Assembly: GCA_000754455.1 (NCBI GenBank)
Contig: JNSE01000028.1
Coordinates: 11,499-38,659, forward strand
From: an actinobacterium acAMD-2
GTDB lineage: Bacteria; Actinomycetota; Actinomycetes; UBA12327
Direction: 5' to 3'
DNA length: 27,161 bases
Below, in pieces: positions 16,245-22,036 of this stretch (within the stretch, counting starts at the first letter, position 1; each line of letters opens with the position of its first letter). Made by a program: the position numbers and the translations under genes. Below the pieces are notes generated by a model, which worked only from the letters and a program-made list of their open reading frames with translations, was not told where the DNA came from and searched no databases.

Positions 16245-16976
16245 ATGACCGGAATCAACAGTTCAGCCTTGGCGCGGGTGGTAGTCGTGGTGGGCGCGCG
16301 CGGTGGCGCGGGGGCAAGTTCATTGGCAGTCGCGATCGCGCAGTCCAGTGCACAAGAAGGAAGGCGGACTGTCCTGCTTGATGCCGATGAACTCGGCGGT
16401 GGCATCGACTTGGTGCTAGGAGCTGAGGGTCATCGCGGCGTGCGCTGGAGCGAGTTGGCTGCTGTTGATGGTGAACTTCCAAGCCAGGCTCTCTTTGATG
16501 CGCTAGCTGTCCATCGAGGGGTGCACTTTCTCTCGTGCAGTCGCGAAGGGGACACGTCGATTTCACCCGACCTGATGATTCGGGTCATTCATGCGCTCCG
16601 TGCGTCCTGCGATCTCGTTGTTCTCGATAGCCCTCGACAAGATGACTGCTTACTTCCTGTGCTGGCCACAGTTCAGTGTGAAGTGCTGATCGTGGTACCC
16701 AACGAAGTGCGGGCGGTGGCGGCTGCGAGTGCGTGGCTCTCGCGATGGGTTGGTTTCACCGTTCCGATCCGCAGTGTGGTGGTAGAACTGCCGACGGGTG
16801 GTCTGTCCGTTCGGGCAACCAAGAAACCGTTAGGTATTCCCAGCGCCGGAACCATCCGCTATTGCCTGACTACTGCACAGGAACTTGATCGAGGCAGTGG
16901 AGTGCGCTCAGGAAAAAGTCCGTGGACTTCCGTGTGCAGTAGCGTGCTGGATCAGGACAGACAACGGGTGGCTTGA
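16245..16976 (+). CDS. ssd: Ssd/CpaE-type MinD-like ATPase homologue of the Tad locus
   Basis: A 243-residue ParA/MinD-like protein at the head of the tad operon, where CpaE/TadZ proteins place the pilus machine at the pole or septum. The P-loop is GARGGAGASS (17-26): both the signature and the Walker A lysines of MinD are replaced (R19, A24), as in the Ssd/CpaE branch, so ATP turnover is doubtful. LLDADELGGG (44-53) is the switch I-like segment. It is shorter than mycobacterial Rv3660c (about 350 residues), lacking an N-terminal receiver-like region. ATG 16245 has AGAAGAGGGCGG just upstream. The Cys-rich end has no known motif. The stop overlaps the tadA start by one base. Confidence 0.82.
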   Translation: MTGINSSALARVVVVVGARGGAGASSLAVAIAQSSAQEGRRTVLLDADELGGGIDLVLGAEGHRGVRWSELAAVDGELPSQALFDALAVHRGVHFLSCSREGDTSISPDLMIRVIHALRASCDLVVLDSPRQDDCLLPVLATVQCEVLIVVPNEVRAVAAASAWLSRWVGFTVPIRSVVVELPTGGLSVRATKKPLGIPSAGTIRYCLTTAQELDRGSGVRSGKSPWTSVCSSVLDQDRQRVA

Positions 16977-18124
16977 TGATCCTGACATCAGACTTAACCG
17001 TGTCGGTACGCGAAACGTTGGCTCAGCAATCCCTCGCCCCTGACCGCCATTCGATTGCACAGGCCATTCGTACGCAATTCCCAGTGGTGGGCGAAGCCAC
17101 TGTTAATGAACTCACTCCATTGATTCAGGCTGAGCTGGTGGGGTTTTCGGTAGTACAAGATCTCGTTGATGATCCGCGCGTCACGGATGTGGTGATCAAT
17201 GGCCCGGAATCCATTTGGGTCGATCGGGGCACAGGGCTTATGCGCGTGGATGCTGCGTTTGCCAACGAAGGTGAGGTTCGCCAGTTCGCGGTTCGCCTCG
17301 CGGGCAGCGTGGGCCGGCGTTTGGATGACGCCAATCCGTATGTTGATTGTGGGCTCGATCGCGGCATTCGTTTGCACGCGGTGTTGCCACCGATTTCGGG
17401 TTCGGGAACGTTAGTAAGTTTGCGTATCCCGAGAGTCAGCGGATTTTCGTTAGATGAATTGCACGCTAGTGGTTCCTTGGGCGTGCAAGCTCTCGAGTGG
17501 TTGCAGGCGATTGTGCAATCTCGTGTGGCTTTTCTTCTCACCGGGGGAACCGGAACAGGAAAGACGACATTGCTCTCTGCTTTGTTGTCCCTCGTTGACC
17601 CTGACGATCGCTTGGTGCTGGTCGAAGATTCGACCGAACTTAAACCACAGCATCCGCACGTGGTGTTTTTGCAATCTCGTCATCGAAATATCGAAGGTGC
17701 GGGCGAAGTCAGTGTTCGCGATCTGGTGCGGCAGGCACTTCGGATGCGCCCCGATCGACTCGTGGTCGGTGAGGCTCGCGGTCCCGAAGTCATTGACCTG
17801 CTGTCAGCGATGAATACCGGGCATGAGGGTGGCTGCGGGACCTTACACGCAAACAGCCCAGCTGATGTGCCAGCACGGATAGCTGCCTTGGCCGCCCCAG
17901 CGGGTTGGTCACGTGATTCGGTCATGGCGCAACTGGGATCGGCCCTTGATGTGGTCCTTCATGTCAATCGCACACCTGCTGGGCAACGTTGGCTTCAAGA
18001 AATCGCGGTAGTGCAGTCAGTGGACAATCGAGTGGAGATCGTCGCGGCGCTTCGGTGGGATTGCACGGGTGCGATCCACAGTGGTGCTGCCTTCAATGAA
18101 CTGTCGGCTTTGGTCTCGCGATGA
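16976..18124 (+). CDS. tadA: TadA-type secretion/pilus assembly ATPase
   Basis: A 382-residue type II/IV secretion ATPase that powers assembly of Flp pili on the cytoplasmic face. Walker A is GGTGTGKTT (190-198, K196), the Asp/Glu box is LVEDSTEL with E217, Walker B is RLVVGEARG (E266) and the His box GHEGGCGTLHAN carries H283 and H291. The N-terminal domain (about 1-180) has the usual VTDVVINGPESIWVDR block. ATG 16976 shares a base with the ssd stop (TGATG). Length is typical for the actinobacterial form (Rv3659c). Confidence 0.95.
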   Translation: MILTSDLTVSVRETLAQQSLAPDRHSIAQAIRTQFPVVGEATVNELTPLIQAELVGFSVVQDLVDDPRVTDVVINGPESIWVDRGTGLMRVDAAFANEGEVRQFAVRLAGSVGRRLDDANPYVDCGLDRGIRLHAVLPPISGSGTLVSLRIPRVSGFSLDELHASGSLGVQALEWLQAIVQSRVAFLLTGGTGTGKTTLLSALLSLVDPDDRLVLVEDSTELKPQHPHVVFLQSRHRNIEGAGEVSVRDLVRQALRMRPDRLVVGEARGPEVIDLLSAMNTGHEGGCGTLHANSPADVPARIAALAAPAGWSRDSVMAQLGSALDVVLHVNRTPAGQRWLQEIAVVQSVDNRVEIVAALRWDCTGAIHSGAAFNELSALVSR

Positions 18125-18825
18125 ATTCCTGGGCACTGGCATGGCTGATGGCGGGTGTATTCGCATGGTGGTGCAATCCGCATCAGCAGCGATTGCGGTC
18201 GGTGATTCCTGCACCGCCATTGGCTGTTGTTACCGCGGGCAAACGATGGTGGGTGCGCATTGATGCGCGCACGCGAAGGACGCGTTACACAGCGCAACGT
18301 CGACGCGCCATGGTGGATCTGGTGGAAGCCCTGGTGGGTGAACTCAATGCGGGGCAGGCACCGATTCAGGCATTGCAGTTCGCCTTGGATGCAGGACCTG
18401 TCGACTTTCACGTGTTTGCTCAGTCGATTCGATTAGGAGCGGATCCGCTCGCACAGTGCACGCAGTTAGCACGGATTCCCGGTTGTGAAGCCGCGCTTTC
18501 CCTTTCAGCGTGCTGGCGGGTGGGGTCCAGCGCTGGTTCAGGTTTGTCAGAAACCATGGCGCAGTTAGCCCAAGGGTTGCGTGATGACTTAGCAGTGCGG
18601 GCTGAAGTGCAATCCCAGATTGCTGGTCCGCAAGCCACGGCTCGGTTCCTTGCCGCCCTTCCTGTGGTTGGTCCTGTGCTCGCGACAGCCCTTGGTGTCA
18701 ATTTCGGTCAGGTCCTTTTCACTACGTCTGTTGGACGGTGGTGTCTGGCCTTGGGGTTGCTACTTGATGCGTTGGGTTTGTGGTGGGTACATCGCATCAC
18801 GACTTCGGCGTACCCCGCCGCATGA
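18121..18825 (+). CDS. tadB: TadB-type pilus assembly membrane protein
   Basis: A 234-residue integral membrane protein of the T2SSF/GspF family that would form the inner-membrane platform with TadC. One hydrophobic segment lies at the N-terminus (about 3-18), a cytoplasmic helical domain at about 60-170 with the GSGLSETMAQLAQGL block (139-153), and two membrane segments follow at about 177-196 and 205-223. It overlaps tadA by ATGA. Shorter than proteobacterial TadB, normal for actinobacteria (Rv3658c). Confidence 0.85.
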   Translation: MNSWALAWLMAGVFAWWCNPHQQRLRSVIPAPPLAVVTAGKRWWVRIDARTRRTRYTAQRRRAMVDLVEALVGELNAGQAPIQALQFALDAGPVDFHVFAQSIRLGADPLAQCTQLARIPGCEAALSLSACWRVGSSAGSGLSETMAQLAQGLRDDLAVRAEVQSQIAGPQATARFLAALPVVGPVLATALGVNFGQVLFTTSVGRWCLALGLLLDALGLWWVHRITTSAYPAA

Positions 18826-19550
18826 GGTATCTGATGGCTGCTGTCATTGGCGGGAGTACTTACTACCTCATGGCCACATTGAGAGGGGCTTCGCGATGGC
18901 GGCTGCGAACGTTAGGTATCGCCACTCGTCCCACCATCTCTGGGAACTCGAACAGGGGGTTATCGCCTTCAGTGGTGTGTGGCGTGGTGGGCTGCATCTT
19001 CGTCGTAGTTGCTCCGTCGTTGTTTTCGGTGGTGGTTGGCGCAGCTGTTGCCATCACGGGTCCGCGCTTGCTGTCGCGCTTGGAATCTCGAAGCGATCGA
19101 GTATTTCGTCAACGCTGTGAACGCGATCTGCCGTTGGCGTTGGATCTAGCTGCTGCTTGTCTTGCGGGTGGTGCTCCCGTTACAACAGCTATGGGCGAGG
19201 TCGCGCGCGCGATTGGAGGGCCGTTGTCCCAGCAATTGGATGTGGTGATCAAACAGCTGCAACTAGGTGCAGATCCAGTCCTTGCCTGGCGAACTCTGGG
19301 ACCGGGTGAGGAACTCAAGCGAGTAGGACAGGCATTGGCTCGTAGTGCGCGGGCTGGTTCGGTGAGCGCGCAGTTATTACAGTCAATGGCGCGTGAGTCT
19401 CGACAGAGATCTCGCCTTGAGGGGCAGGCCCAAGCTCGACAGGTGGCGGTGCGATCTGCAGGTCCGTTGGGATTGTGTTTCCTTCCCGCTTTCGTACTGC
19501 TAGCAATCATCCCCGCGGTCTACGGCGCCGTAGTGCCACTCCTTGGCTAA
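18822..19550 (+). CDS. tadC: TadC-type pilus assembly membrane protein
   Basis: A 242-residue T2SSF-family membrane protein, partner of TadB. Hydrophobic segments lie at about 3-20, 50-80 and 217-240; the cytoplasmic part holds DLPLALDLAAACLAGGAPV (102-120) and a second LARSARAGSVSAQLLQSMA block (172-190) typical of the family. ATG 18822 overlaps the tadB stop (ATGA) and is preferred to a longer frame inside tadB. It ends 7 nt from the stop of the RTX gene that runs the other way; in mycobacteria the pilin gene follows directly instead. Confidence 0.86.
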   Translation: MRYLMAAVIGGSTYYLMATLRGASRWRLRTLGIATRPTISGNSNRGLSPSVVCGVVGCIFVVVAPSLFSVVVGAAVAITGPRLLSRLESRSDRVFRQRCERDLPLALDLAAACLAGGAPVTTAMGEVARAIGGPLSQQLDVVIKQLQLGADPVLAWRTLGPGEELKRVGQALARSARAGSVSAQLLQSMARESRQRSRLEGQAQARQVAVRSAGPLGLCFLPAFVLLAIIPAVYGAVVPLLG

Positions 19551-19557
19551 CCAGGAG

Positions 19558-20262
19558 TTAGGGGGTCACGCTGGGGCTGGGGCTAGGGCTCGGTGTGACG
19601 TCATCGTCGCTGCGACCATCCACACTGTCGTCGCCACCGCCACCGTTGACGCTGTCTTCTCCACTATCGGAGGAGAGGTCGTCGTCACCGTTGCCGCCGT
19701 TGAGGCGGTCCTTGCCGGAGCCACCGTCTAGGGAGTCGTCGCCACTGTTGCCGTTGATGATGTCGTCGTCTTCATCGCCGAAGAGGTCGTCGTTGCCCGA
19801 TCCGCCGGCCACGAGGTCACGGCCAGTGCCACCATGGATCGTGTCATTACCGGTGTCGCCTTGAATGAAGTCTCGACCGCTGTTGCCATTGAGGTTGTCG
19901 TCGCCGGCACCACCCTTGATGTGGTCGTTGCCCGCGCCGCCGTCGATGCTGTCAGCACCGCCGCCGCCAAAAATGTGGTCAGCTCCTGGGCCACCAACGA
20001 TGACGTCGGCACCGGTCGAGCCGCAGATAATGTCATTCCCCGAACCACCGCGAATGATGTGACGACCACTTCCACGAACGACGATGACGTCGCGGCCCGA
20101 GGTTCCACGAATCACGCTCTTACTGGAGACGATTGTGGCGCGCTTGCCTTCGCAGGTGCGTGACGTCGCTGACGCACTAGAAGGGGCAATCAGCACACTC
20201 GTGCCGACCACCAACACACCGGCAGAAACGGCGGTCAGAATCTTCTTGTACGTGGTGTTCAT
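19558..20262 (-). CDS. Secreted RTX-type calcium-binding repeat protein inserted in the tad locus
   Basis: A 234-residue exported protein. Residues 1-32 form a Sec signal peptide (KK, hydrophobic core, cleavage after ASA). C37 and C80 may form a disulfide in a capping region common to actinobacterial RTX proteins (CEGKRATIV and NDIICG). From about 53 to 222 come some 18 nonapeptide units of the GGxGxDxhx type, for example GGPGADHIF, GGAGNDHIK and GGSGKDRLN, which form a calcium-filled beta-roll. A Pro-Ser tail ends the protein; there is no sortase motif or membrane anchor, so it is released or held by other means. ATG 20262 follows AGGAG; a longer frame lacks a signal peptide at its start. 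It may act as a surface, adhesion or biofilm factor, which is inference. It has its own sigma-WhiG-like promoter and lies antisense between tadC and the pilin gene. Confidence 0.88.
   Translation of the reverse strand: MNTTYKKILTAVSAGVLVVGTSVLIAPSSASATSRTCEGKRATIVSSKSVIRGTSGRDVIVVRGSGRHIIRGGSGNDIICGSTGADVIVGGPGADHIFGGGGADSIDGGAGNDHIKGGAGDDNLNGNSGRDFIQGDTGNDTIHGGTGRDLVAGGSGNDDLFGDEDDDIINGNSGDDSLDGGSGKDRLNGGNGDDDLSSDSGEDSVNGGGGDDSVDGRSDDDVTPSPSPSPSVTP
19597..20106 (-). repeat. About 18 tandem 27-bp units encoding RTX nonapeptides
   Basis: The coding region for residues 53-222 repeats with a 27-base period, each unit specifying GGxGxDxhx. Units differ in codons and are not identical copies, so this is an old, selected protein repeat rather than a recent DNA expansion. 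Repeats near the 3' end are richer in Asp and Ser (GGNGDDDLS, SDSGEDSVN, GGGGDDSVD). The skewed composition also creates long meaningless open frames on the plus strand. Confidence 0.85.
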
Positions 20263-20314
20263 GGAAACTCCTAGCGATTGCAGCGGGAAAACTCTCAATT
20301 GTTGAATGCCTAGT

Positions 20315-20342
20315 TTATCGGCTAGCCATTTCTTCAACTGTA
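20315..20342 (-). promoter_or_regulatory. Candidate sigma-WhiG/FliA promoter of the RTX gene
   Basis: On the minus strand TACAGTTG (20342-20335), 12 bases, then GCCGATAA (20322-20315). Compared with TAAAGTTT-N11-GCCGATAA this is 6/8 and 8/8 with one extra base in the spacer; expressed as TACA-N16-GCCGATAA it is within the range of sigma-28-type promoters. The RTX start codon lies 52 bases downstream of the -10, with AGGAG in between. Confidence 0.55.
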
Positions 20343-20511
20343 GGCCGACTCACAGGATAATCAAGCCCGTCCACCCATTCTAGGCTGGGCTTGCGCTGTA
20401 TTTAGGACGGGATTAATCGTTCACACCTCCTAGGCCATTGCTTGTCCAGAGCGCTCATTGATCCACAGTTTTTGGTTGAGGCGCACACGGCGATGACGCT
20501 GATTACCCACA
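20343..20511 (+). other. Intergenic region upstream of pilin gene with two competing stems
   Basis: No gene is visible in the 307 bases between the RTX start and the pilin start. Besides the RTX promoter and the pilin leader (listed separately), CAAGCCC (20362-20368) can pair with GGGCTTG (20387-20393), or CCCGTCC (20366-20372) can pair with GGACGGG (20405-20411). The two 7-bp stems share bases 20366-20368 and exclude each other. A weak promoter for the pilin gene could be TTGTCC near 20442 with CACAGT at 20464-20469. Confidence 0.3.
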
Positions 20512-20565
20512 CTCCGGTCACGCCTTAGCCGAGGCGACGTCCCGGCCGTAGCCGGTTGTTGGAGG
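20512..20565 (+). promoter_or_regulatory. Predicted structured leader masking the pilin Shine-Dalgarno sequence
   Basis: CTCCGG (20512-20517) can pair with TTGGAG (20559-20564), which contains the GGAGG ribosome-binding site of the pilin gene. Inside are two perfect 5-bp hairpins: CGCCT/AGGCG (20521-20525 with 20532-20536) and CCGGC/GCCGG (20542-20546 with 20551-20555). The fold is a three-way junction that would block initiation at GTG 20570. It does not match a riboswitch class I know. Confidence 0.4.
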
Positions 20566-20569
20566 TCTT

Positions 20570-20770
20570 GTGCGTCGATTCAGCCACGCTCTAAGAAACC
20601 GCTTCTCATGTGTTACCCCTAGCGAAGCAGGAATGGCGACTGCGGAATATGCAGTGGCCACTGTTGCTGCAGCTGGTTTTGGCACCGTTTTGTTCAAACT
20701 GCTGACCAGTGACATCATCCGTGAATTCTTGCTGGACCTGCTGCGCCAGGCCCTTTCGTCTCTCTTTTGA
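20570..20770 (+). CDS. DUF4244 Flp-like prepilin (major pilin candidate)
   Basis: A 66-residue prepilin. Basic leader residues 1-20 are followed by G21-M22-A-T-A-E26-Y27, the class III (Flp/Tad) prepilin site: cleavage between G21 and M22 with Glu at +5 and Tyr at +6. The hydrophobic assembly helix spans about 28-45 and the mature protein is about 45 residues. This is the DUF4244 family found in actinobacterial tad loci (Rv3656c). The start is GTG 20570 behind GGAGG. No prepilin peptidase gene is in the window, so processing depends on an enzyme encoded elsewhere. The stop shares a base with the next start (TGATG). Confidence 0.9.
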   Translation: MRRFSHALRNRFSCVTPSEAGMATAEYAVATVAAAGFGTVLFKLLTSDIIREFLLDLLRQALSSLF

Positions 20771-21123
20771 TGCTCGCGCGCCGGCGAACCTCCTCACGAG
20801 GTTCCGTCACCGCTGAAGTTGCGCTCGCTTTGCCGGGCGTGATCATCGCCGCGTACTTGATGATGTTGGGTTTAGTTGTCGTTGGACAACAGGTGCGATG
20901 TCAGAGTGCTGCTTCAGCGGTCGCGCGCGCGGTCGCGCGTTTCGAATCGCCTGCCGCTGTTGATCGATTAGCACGGGAGGCAATGCCTGCAGGCGCTCAA
21001 TGGGTGTCATCGAGTTCTGATGAATTAGTCACTGTGATTGTGACGTGGAAATTGCCAGCAACATCCCTGGGCCGTTGGTTTCCCACAGTGAGGGCGCGGG
21101 CGGTGGCACCTGTTGAGCAATAG
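20770..21123 (+). CDS. tadE: TadE-like minor pilin
   Basis: A 117-residue pseudopilin. After a basic leader, G11-S12-V-T-A-E16 forms the prepilin-like cleavage site (Glu at +5), followed by a hydrophobic helix (about 17-42) and a small extracellular domain containing one cysteine near the membrane. Such TadE proteins initiate or cap Flp pili. ATG 20770 overlaps the pilin stop; a TTG three bases upstream is the alternative. Corresponds to Rv3655c by position. Confidence 0.85.
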   Translation: MLARRRTSSRGSVTAEVALALPGVIIAAYLMMLGLVVVGQQVRCQSAASAVARAVARFESPAAVDRLAREAMPAGAQWVSSSSDELVTVIVTWKLPATSLGRWFPTVRARAVAPVEQ

Positions 21124-21469
21124 GCGCAAATTTTCATGGTGTGACAGTGGCGCCGGTGCAGTCCTAGTCCTGACGGGATTGGGGTTGGCGCTTACCTGCT
21201 TTGTCGGCGCCTTGTCTCTTGTCGGTGTTCTTGCTTCGTACCAGCGCGCGCAAACTGCGGCGGACTTCGCGGCGTTGGCGGCTGCCTCACGCAGTTGGCA
21301 AGGCTCGTCGCCAGCGTGCGATCAGGCTCGTCTCGTTGCTGAGCTCAACGGCGGCTTGCTCGAGGGTTGCAGATTGACAGCGGAAGCGAGTGACGTGCGC
21401 GTTCGGGTTGGCGCGCCCTTTGGTTTCACCATTGCTGCGCAGGCTCGGGCAGGCGTGACGCTGGGTTGA
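21113..21469 (+). CDS. Rv3654c-family TadE/TadG-like protein
   Basis: A 118-residue protein with one hydrophobic segment (about 15-42) followed by the QRAQTAADFAALAAA helix typical of Rv3654c-like Flp pilus-assembly proteins, and two cysteines (in PACDQ and EGCRL) that may pair outside the cell. The only plausible start is TTG 21113, which overlaps tadE by 11 bases; no Shine-Dalgarno sequence is visible, so translation is probably coupled. It is the last gene of the tad cluster. Confidence 0.8.
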   Translation: MSNRRKFSWCDSGAGAVLVLTGLGLALTCFVGALSLVGVLASYQRAQTAADFAALAAASRSWQGSSPACDQARLVAELNGGLLEGCRLTAEASDVRVRVGAPFGFTIAAQARAGVTLG

Positions 21470-21520
21470 TGAATCTTCGTCGCTTTTGTATGAAATTTGC
21501 TTCGGGATGCGGTGCATTCC

Positions 21521-21529
21521 TGATGTAAT
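21521..21529 (+). promoter_or_regulatory. Extended -10 promoter for leaderless STAS gene
   Basis: TGATGTAAT is an extended -10 (TGN before TGTAAT, 5/6 to TATAAT). Six bases separate it from ATG 21536 and there is no Shine-Dalgarno sequence. No -35 at normal spacing is needed for an extended -10. Confidence 0.55.
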
Positions 21530-21535
21530 CAACCC

Positions 21536-21838
21536 ATGGACATCACGGTTACCTCACCTGAGGGCGGCGGCAAGCACCTGGCTGTCGAGGGTGACGTTGA
21601 TGTCCACACGGCGGATGAGTTTCGACGGGTCATCGCTGAATCTGAAACGGCAACACCTCTGATTATTAATTTGTCCCAGGTTTCCTTCATGGACTCCACG
21701 GGTTTAGGAGTGTTGATTGGTGCCTTGACGCGCTCACGTGAAACGCGCTCGCGCTTGGTCCTTGAGGCGCTCAGCCCACGCGTTGATCGCCTACTGAGCC
21801 TTACTGGCATCGCTGAGCAGTTCGAAATCACCCAATAA
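21536..21838 (+). CDS. STAS-domain anti-sigma factor antagonist, BldG-like
   Basis: A 100-residue single STAS domain. The phosphorylation loop FMDSTGLGVL holds S54, the site that a partner kinase/anti-sigma factor would modify to switch sigma-factor release on and off. The place next to hppA and topA corresponds to bldG in Streptomyces, but the adjacent kinase gene found there is missing, so the partner must lie elsewhere. Orthology to BldG is suggested by position; sequence similarity outside the loop is modest. The start is ATG 21536, preceded by an extended -10 rather than a ribosome-binding site. Confidence 0.85.
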   Translation: MDITVTSPEGGGKHLAVEGDVDVHTADEFRRVIAESETATPLIINLSQVSFMDSTGLGVLIGALTRSRETRSRLVLEALSPRVDRLLSLTGIAEQFEITQ

Positions 21839-21871
21839 TTCGGCCTTTTTAGGCGCAAAGCGTTGCGACAC

Positions 21872-21887
21872 CGCCCAAATCTGGGCG
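21872..21887 (+). terminator. Hairpin after STAS gene, possible U-tract-free terminator
   Basis: CGCCCA and TGGGCG form a perfect 6-bp stem with the loop AATC, 34 bases after the STAS stop. No T-run follows, so intrinsic termination is uncertain. The rest of 21839-22036 holds no gene; it must contain the hppA promoter, which I could not place with confidence. Confidence 0.3.
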
Positions 21888-22036
21888 CAGAGCGGGCTTC
21901 ATTGGGCAGTTTTCGGCCATGTTGACCGTAGTATCGGCAAGCCCTCATCGCTCGTCGATGGTGGATTACTTACCGTGCCTGACCAATTCGCCTTCCCCTC
22001 TTTAGGCGCTTGGAAGGCCTCATCCGAGGAGAACGA

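Noticed and set aside
19543..20163. Long plus-strand open frames opposite the RTX gene
   Set aside because: They are low-complexity mirrors of the Gly/Asp repeat codons (Val/Ala or Ser/Pro/Leu runs) without ribosome-binding sites or family features.
20339..20354. Crp-like site TGTAGGCCGACTCACA upstream of the RTX gene
   Set aside because: Only 8 of 10 conserved positions match TGTGA-N6-TCACA and the key left half-site is damaged. About eleven such matches are expected by chance in a window of this size. It overlaps the RTX -35 region, so it deserves only a note.
20489..20496. GGCGATGA as a WhiG -10 for the pilin gene
   Set aside because: Only 6/8 matches, and no TAAA-like box at 14-16 bases; CACAGTTT upstream is too far away.
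21931..21938. GCCGATAC on the minus strand in the STAS-hppA gap
   Set aside because: It would transcribe antisense into the end of the STAS gene; no minus-strand gene follows.
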